From Chitinophagaceae bacterium (GTDB taxonomy: Bacteria; Bacteroidota; Bacteroidia; Chitinophagales; Chitinophagaceae): a stretch of DNA of 7,689 nt. The notes under the pieces are model-generated. The model did no database searches. It had not been told where the DNA came from and was given only the letters and a program-made list of their open reading frames with translations. The translations under genes and the position numbers were made by a program. Positions 4,524 to 7,689 of this stretch are shown here, in pieces. Position 1 is the first letter of the stretch; each line of letters starts with the position of its first letter. The stretch is taken from positions 1 to 7,689 of the forward strand of contig JAEUVL010000122.1 in the NCBI GenBank assembly GCA_016786965.1, given 5' to 3'.

Positions 4524-6871
4524 TGAAAGAAGCGATCAAATATTTTCAAAACTACCAGGAGTATTTCTGGCAATGGGAAACAGATGCGGATGCTGCGGGC
4601 AGTACTCTGGGCGACCATAACCTGTTGTCGATTCCGAATGTGGGTGTGATAGCCTACCGGAATCACGCAATGGAGTTATTGAAAGTGATATCGGAGGGCG
4701 GTATACCTCCGTTCGGTTCATTTTTATTGGTATTGTATGCTTCCGGCAATTTCCGTTTTTCAAATTTTGACGGGCTTAATTATTATCTCACCAGGATTGA
4801 AAAGAAGTATGGAGGACTGGTAGACAGGCAGGCCGTATTACAGTTCCTCAAATCAATAAGCCAGCTACCGGAGAAGCTGAAAAAGGGAGAAAACAAAGTG
4901 CTGTTGTTACATACGGTTTTCGATAACTGCCATCACCGGTTGTCGGCAACAACGGCGGCGGAAATACTGAAATACATAGATTCCAGGATACTATTTGAAC
5001 GATGTGCCGAACGAATCGCTTTCAATGAATCGGCTTATATAAGTGACCTTACCACACTGCAGTTATTGAATTCGAGGTTCCCGGATGCACCAAGTATTGT
5101 ACGGGCGATGGAAGGGTTGCCACCGATAGAAAATCTGCAGGAGGAAGTGGTAGAAAAAGAAGCGGTACCTGCAAAAAGCTTTGTCGATTTGCTGATCGAA
5201 GAACCCAAAACGTTCGAAGTAGGTAACCTGATCAGGCATATATGGGGCGGGCTTAAAATTCCCATGCTGCATTTGTCTCCCGGCGATCAGCCGATCGGGG
5301 GTATTTCAGATATGACGAACAAGGGCAATATTGACCGGATGTTGCTGTCGGAATTTGCGTACGATGAAGACGTGTTTTTGCAGAGAGTGGCGAACAATGA
5401 GGCGCTGTATATCCAGCGGGAAATACCTCCTGAAAGAAACATTTTTGAAAGGATAATAATCATCGATATTTCGCTGCGAAACTGGGGTACACCCAAGTTA
5501 CTGTCGTTAGCAACCGCACTCGCTATTGCCCGCCATCCCAAAGCAACGGATGAGTGCCGGATTTTCGTGGCGGCAAAAACTAGTAAAGAGATAAAACATG
5601 ACAGCGTAGAAGATATTATAAGTGCACTTGCGCTTGTGGGACCGGTATCCGATTGCAGCGAGGGTCTATACCATTTTTTCAAACATGATGAGCCGCTTAA
5701 GAAAAGAGAGATCTTTTTACTAACAGCGGGAGACAGTTTGCGGCAAGCCAACATGCAAAGGGCGATCAGCGATTTCAGGGAACAGTTGAAATTTTTGATC
5801 TCCGTTACTGCCGACGGTACGATACAGTTTTTCAAAATGCGCCAGGGCGCCAAGCGGCTTCTGCAAACCATTGTACTGCCACTGGGCGAACTTTGGAAGC
5901 GACCGTCCGGCCGAAAAACGGCGGCGGAGGTTGAAAAGCAACGGGTGTATCCCATTTTGTTTACAGCTACCGCTAATCCGTTGGGACATTTTTACCTGGA
6001 CAAAGAGTATTATGTGCTAAGCAGAAAAAAAACATTGCACAAAACCTATCTCGGTACGGCTGAACAACACAATCACTACTATTATAATAATTACAGGGGA
6101 TGGGAGCCGGTAGTAAGAGATATATCACTCAAACCAAAAGGTTCTTTTGCCTTAGGCAAGAATGAGAAAGGAGAATTGTTGTTATGCCAGTTTCATCCGG
6201 ATGATAAAGTTTTGTCCTTACTGAATTTAAGCAACAAGAAATACCTGTCGCTTAAATACAAACCGGTGTCGCCATATTTTGTAATGTGGCATGATGATAA
6301 TTTCTACCTGTTCAGTGAGCAGTTTGCCGATTGCCAGCAGATCAGTATTGCCGAAGAAGGGCTTTCTTTATCGCCGGTGGCAGACCGACAGCGGCTGCAA
6401 TTTTCTTATAATGTTCAGCAGAAAGAGGCGCATCGTCCGTGGGGCCATACAAAAGATGTATTAGTCAATCACCATTCAGTTGGAATTACAGACGATGGTC
6501 TGCTGCATTTTTCAAAGCACTCGTTGGTGCTGCAGCACGGCAAATTGATTTTAAGGAATATGCGCCCTGCCGGATTTCTGGCGGTTGCAGTAAGAAATAA
6601 CCGGTCGTTCTGTTTTGACGACGGAAGTGTTGTGCTCGTGGATTCGGATGGTATGATCACTCTTCGCAGCAGTGATCCGTCACAGCCGGATGTCTTCGTT
6701 CCATCCTGCCTGGGCGGTTATCTGGCCGCCGCTACGGCAGAGACTTTTTGCGGTTCGGAGTATTACATACCGCAGCAACACCAGTTGAGCATTGAATCAG
6801 AACAATCGTTTTATGAAAAATATATAAATACGTTTATTCAACAAATTATCGGGCATGCAGGTAAGGCTTAA
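4523..6871 (+). CDS. vWA-domain protein with C-terminal beta-rich/beta-propeller region (ternary system adaptor)
   Basis: This 782-residue protein has three parts. The N-terminal helical part (about 1-250) opens MKEAIKYFQNYQEYFWQW. A linker motif, GGISDMTNKGNIDRMLLSEF at 259-278 followed by NNEALYIQREIPP, is characteristic of ternary-system vWA proteins as I remember them. A vWA domain runs from about 308 to 440 and a strand-rich tail from about 470 to 780, with repeated short hydrophobic/Gly-Asp segments fitting a beta-propeller (bpX2-like). The vWA metal site is degenerate: the DxSxS motif reads DISLR at 315-319, so its second Ser is lost, and the later Asp motif reads TAGDS at 401-405. I start it at the ATG at 4523, which overlaps the upstream stop as TAATG. 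The frame is open back to 4328, but that part only overlaps the previous gene in another frame. Likely the partner that docks the MoxR ATPase onto a target. The vWA call is strong, the propeller call moderate. Confidence 0.85.
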   Translation: MKEAIKYFQNYQEYFWQWETDADAAGSTLGDHNLLSIPNVGVIAYRNHAMELLKVISEGGIPPFGSFLLVLYASGNFRFSNFDGLNYYLTRIEKKYGGLVDRQAVLQFLKSISQLPEKLKKGENKVLLLHTVFDNCHHRLSATTAAEILKYIDSRILFERCAERIAFNESAYISDLTTLQLLNSRFPDAPSIVRAMEGLPPIENLQEEVVEKEAVPAKSFVDLLIEEPKTFEVGNLIRHIWGGLKIPMLHLSPGDQPIGGISDMTNKGNIDRMLLSEFAYDEDVFLQRVANNEALYIQREIPPERNIFERIIIIDISLRNWGTPKLLSLATALAIARHPKATDECRIFVAAKTSKEIKHDSVEDIISALALVGPVSDCSEGLYHFFKHDEPLKKREIFLLTAGDSLRQANMQRAISDFREQLKFLISVTADGTIQFFKMRQGAKRLLQTIVLPLGELWKRPSGRKTAAEVEKQRVYPILFTATANPLGHFYLDKEYYVLSRKKTLHKTYLGTAEQHNHYYYNNYRGWEPVVRDISLKPKGSFALGKNEKGELLLCQFHPDDKVLSLLNLSNKKYLSLKYKPVSPYFVMWHDDNFYLFSEQFADCQQISIAEEGLSLSPVADRQRLQFSYNVQQKEAHRPWGHTKDVLVNHHSVGITDDGLLHFSKHSLVLQHGKLILRNMRPAGFLAVAVRNNRSFCFDDGSVVLVDSDGMITLRSSDPSQPDVFVPSCLGGYLAAATAETFCGSEYYIPQQHQLSIESEQSFYEKYINTFIQQIIGHAGKA

Positions 6872-7689
6872 GCCATATCATAAAAACCTATACCAGGTAA
6901 ACAGCCTTCTCATTACAGGAGAAACGGTGCAGGAATGGATGTCCGCCATTTGCCAGCTCGACATTGACCTGGATAGGGTACAGGCGTATGCGGTGCCGGG
7001 TTTGCAGGCCAACACGTTGTATGGATGTGTGCTTTTTTTTAACAGCGGGCCTTTGCCCAAAGATATCCGGAATCACCAATGGCTCCAGTATGCGGGAAAT
7101 AAATTCCTGTTGCCTGAGCAATCGGTTTACCTGCCTGCCGTTGATGACGAAGAGTTAGCCAGCCTTGAACCTGGCAAAAAAATACTCCTGCACCCGGTGG
7201 TTGGTAGTATAGTATTAGAGGAACCCATCGAATGGACAACCATGCTAGACTTTGCACCGGCGGCCACTGTCGGGTCAGAAAAGCCAGTTACCGGTGCGTA
7301 CATCCCCGGCGCTGTACGGGCCTGGATGCTGGAACTGAGTGATGAAAAACTCATCAACGAGTTATTGAACCCGCCGACGGAGAAAGAGGTGCTTGACAAT
7401 CTTCCTTTTAATATGAAGAAGCTGCTGGCAGGCAACAAAAGGGAAATGCAAAAGTATCTCAAGTACCTCGAAACTCATCCCGATAAAGCGTTGAGTCTCG
7501 CATTGCCGCTTGACACACTGGGAACTTTTCGCGGTGACAACAAAGGCCGTTTTTCATTTTCGGGGAACTGGTTTCGGAATCTGTTTGGAAACAGGAGCGA
7601 TCGTTCCGGCACCGGTAGCGACACTGGCAGCGGCACACAAAACTTCTGGTGGTTTGGTTTGATAGCGGTGATTCTTATCAGGCAGTTCA
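6855..7689 (+). CDS. Downstream ternary-system component with Ser/Gly/Thr linker and membrane helix (partial, 3' end missing)
   Basis: The frame from the ATG at 6855 is open to the window edge and gives 278 residues without a stop. It overlaps the vWA gene by 17 bases, again arguing for coupled translation. The N-terminal 230 residues look globular, opening MQVRLKPYHKNLYQVNSLLI and mixing strand-like and helical segments such as NTLYGCVLFFNSGPLPKDIR and helical MKKLLAGNKREMQKYLKYLE. A low-complexity Ser/Gly/Thr/Asp linker (246-263, NRSDRSGTGSDTGSGTQN) leads into the hydrophobic run FWWFGLIAVILI at 264-275, cut off by the window. That looks like the start of a transmembrane helix, which would place a domain on the far side of the membrane or tether the complex. 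It is probably another bpX-family member; I cannot assign its number. No catalytic motif is visible. Confidence 0.75.
   Translation, partial: MQVRLKPYHKNLYQVNSLLITGETVQEWMSAICQLDIDLDRVQAYAVPGLQANTLYGCVLFFNSGPLPKDIRNHQWLQYAGNKFLLPEQSVYLPAVDDEELASLEPGKKILLHPVVGSIVLEEPIEWTTMLDFAPAATVGSEKPVTGAYIPGAVRAWMLELSDEKLINELLNPPTEKEVLDNLPFNMKKLLAGNKREMQKYLKYLETHPDKALSLALPLDTLGTFRGDNKGRFSFSGNWFRNLFGNRSDRSGTGSDTGSGTQNFWWFGLIAVILIRQF

Noticed and set aside
5287..5955. A 222-residue frame on the - strand
   Set aside because: It is antisense to the conserved vWA domain, has a Ser/Ile/Leu-rich composition typical of shadow frames and resembles no family.

Overview
The window looks like a chromosomal segment of a Bacteroidota bacterium, most plausibly Chitinophagaceae-like. 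This rests on moderate GC, almost no Shine-Dalgarno sequences, A-rich translation starts, tightly overlapping genes and the gene families present; it is an inference, not a taxonomic test. All genes and the structured RNA lie on the + strand, and no convincing gene was seen on the - strand.

Left part (1-812). A gene entering from the left ends at 183. Then come about 630 bases without a protein gene. Bases 313-495 read as a run of tRNA parts in circularly permuted order: anticodon-like hairpin, T-arm, acceptor stem closed by a GAAA-type loop, D-arm, short hairpin, T-arm, acceptor stem closed by GAAA, D-arm, anticodon arm (GAA) and a last 5-bp/7-nt arm. This is not an ordinary tRNA gene. It resembles the tRNA-mimicking module of bacterial Y RNAs (YrlA type), here apparently in tandem. 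A second foldback lies at 532-592, and a three-unit 10-bp repeat precedes the next gene.

Middle (813-1945). A soluble slipin/SPFH (band 7) protein carries three 28-residue N-terminal repeats and is followed by a clear intrinsic terminator. To my knowledge slipins of this kind occur in bacterial RNA-repair neighbourhoods (RtcB, Ro60/TROVE, Y RNA), so the structured RNA and the slipin may belong together. No RtcB or Ro60 gene can be identified inside the window.

Right part (2030-7689, continuing beyond the window). Five tightly packed genes: a small bpX0-like protein, a MoxR-type AAA+ ATPase, a bpX1-like protein, a vWA protein with a C-terminal beta-rich (probably beta-propeller) region, and a partial protein reaching a Ser/Gly/Thr linker and the start of a membrane helix at the window edge. 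Overlaps of 28, 1 and 17 nt imply one translationally coupled operon. The set matches the computationally described MoxR-vWA-beta-propeller ternary system, thought to act in conflict or defence through a chaperone-like ATPase and a vWA adaptor. I recognise the components by motif and order; the exact bpX subfamily numbers are from memory.

The most novel element is the tandem permuted tRNA-like RNA next to the slipin gene. The ternary operon is a known family whose function is little tested, here with a degenerate vWA metal site.
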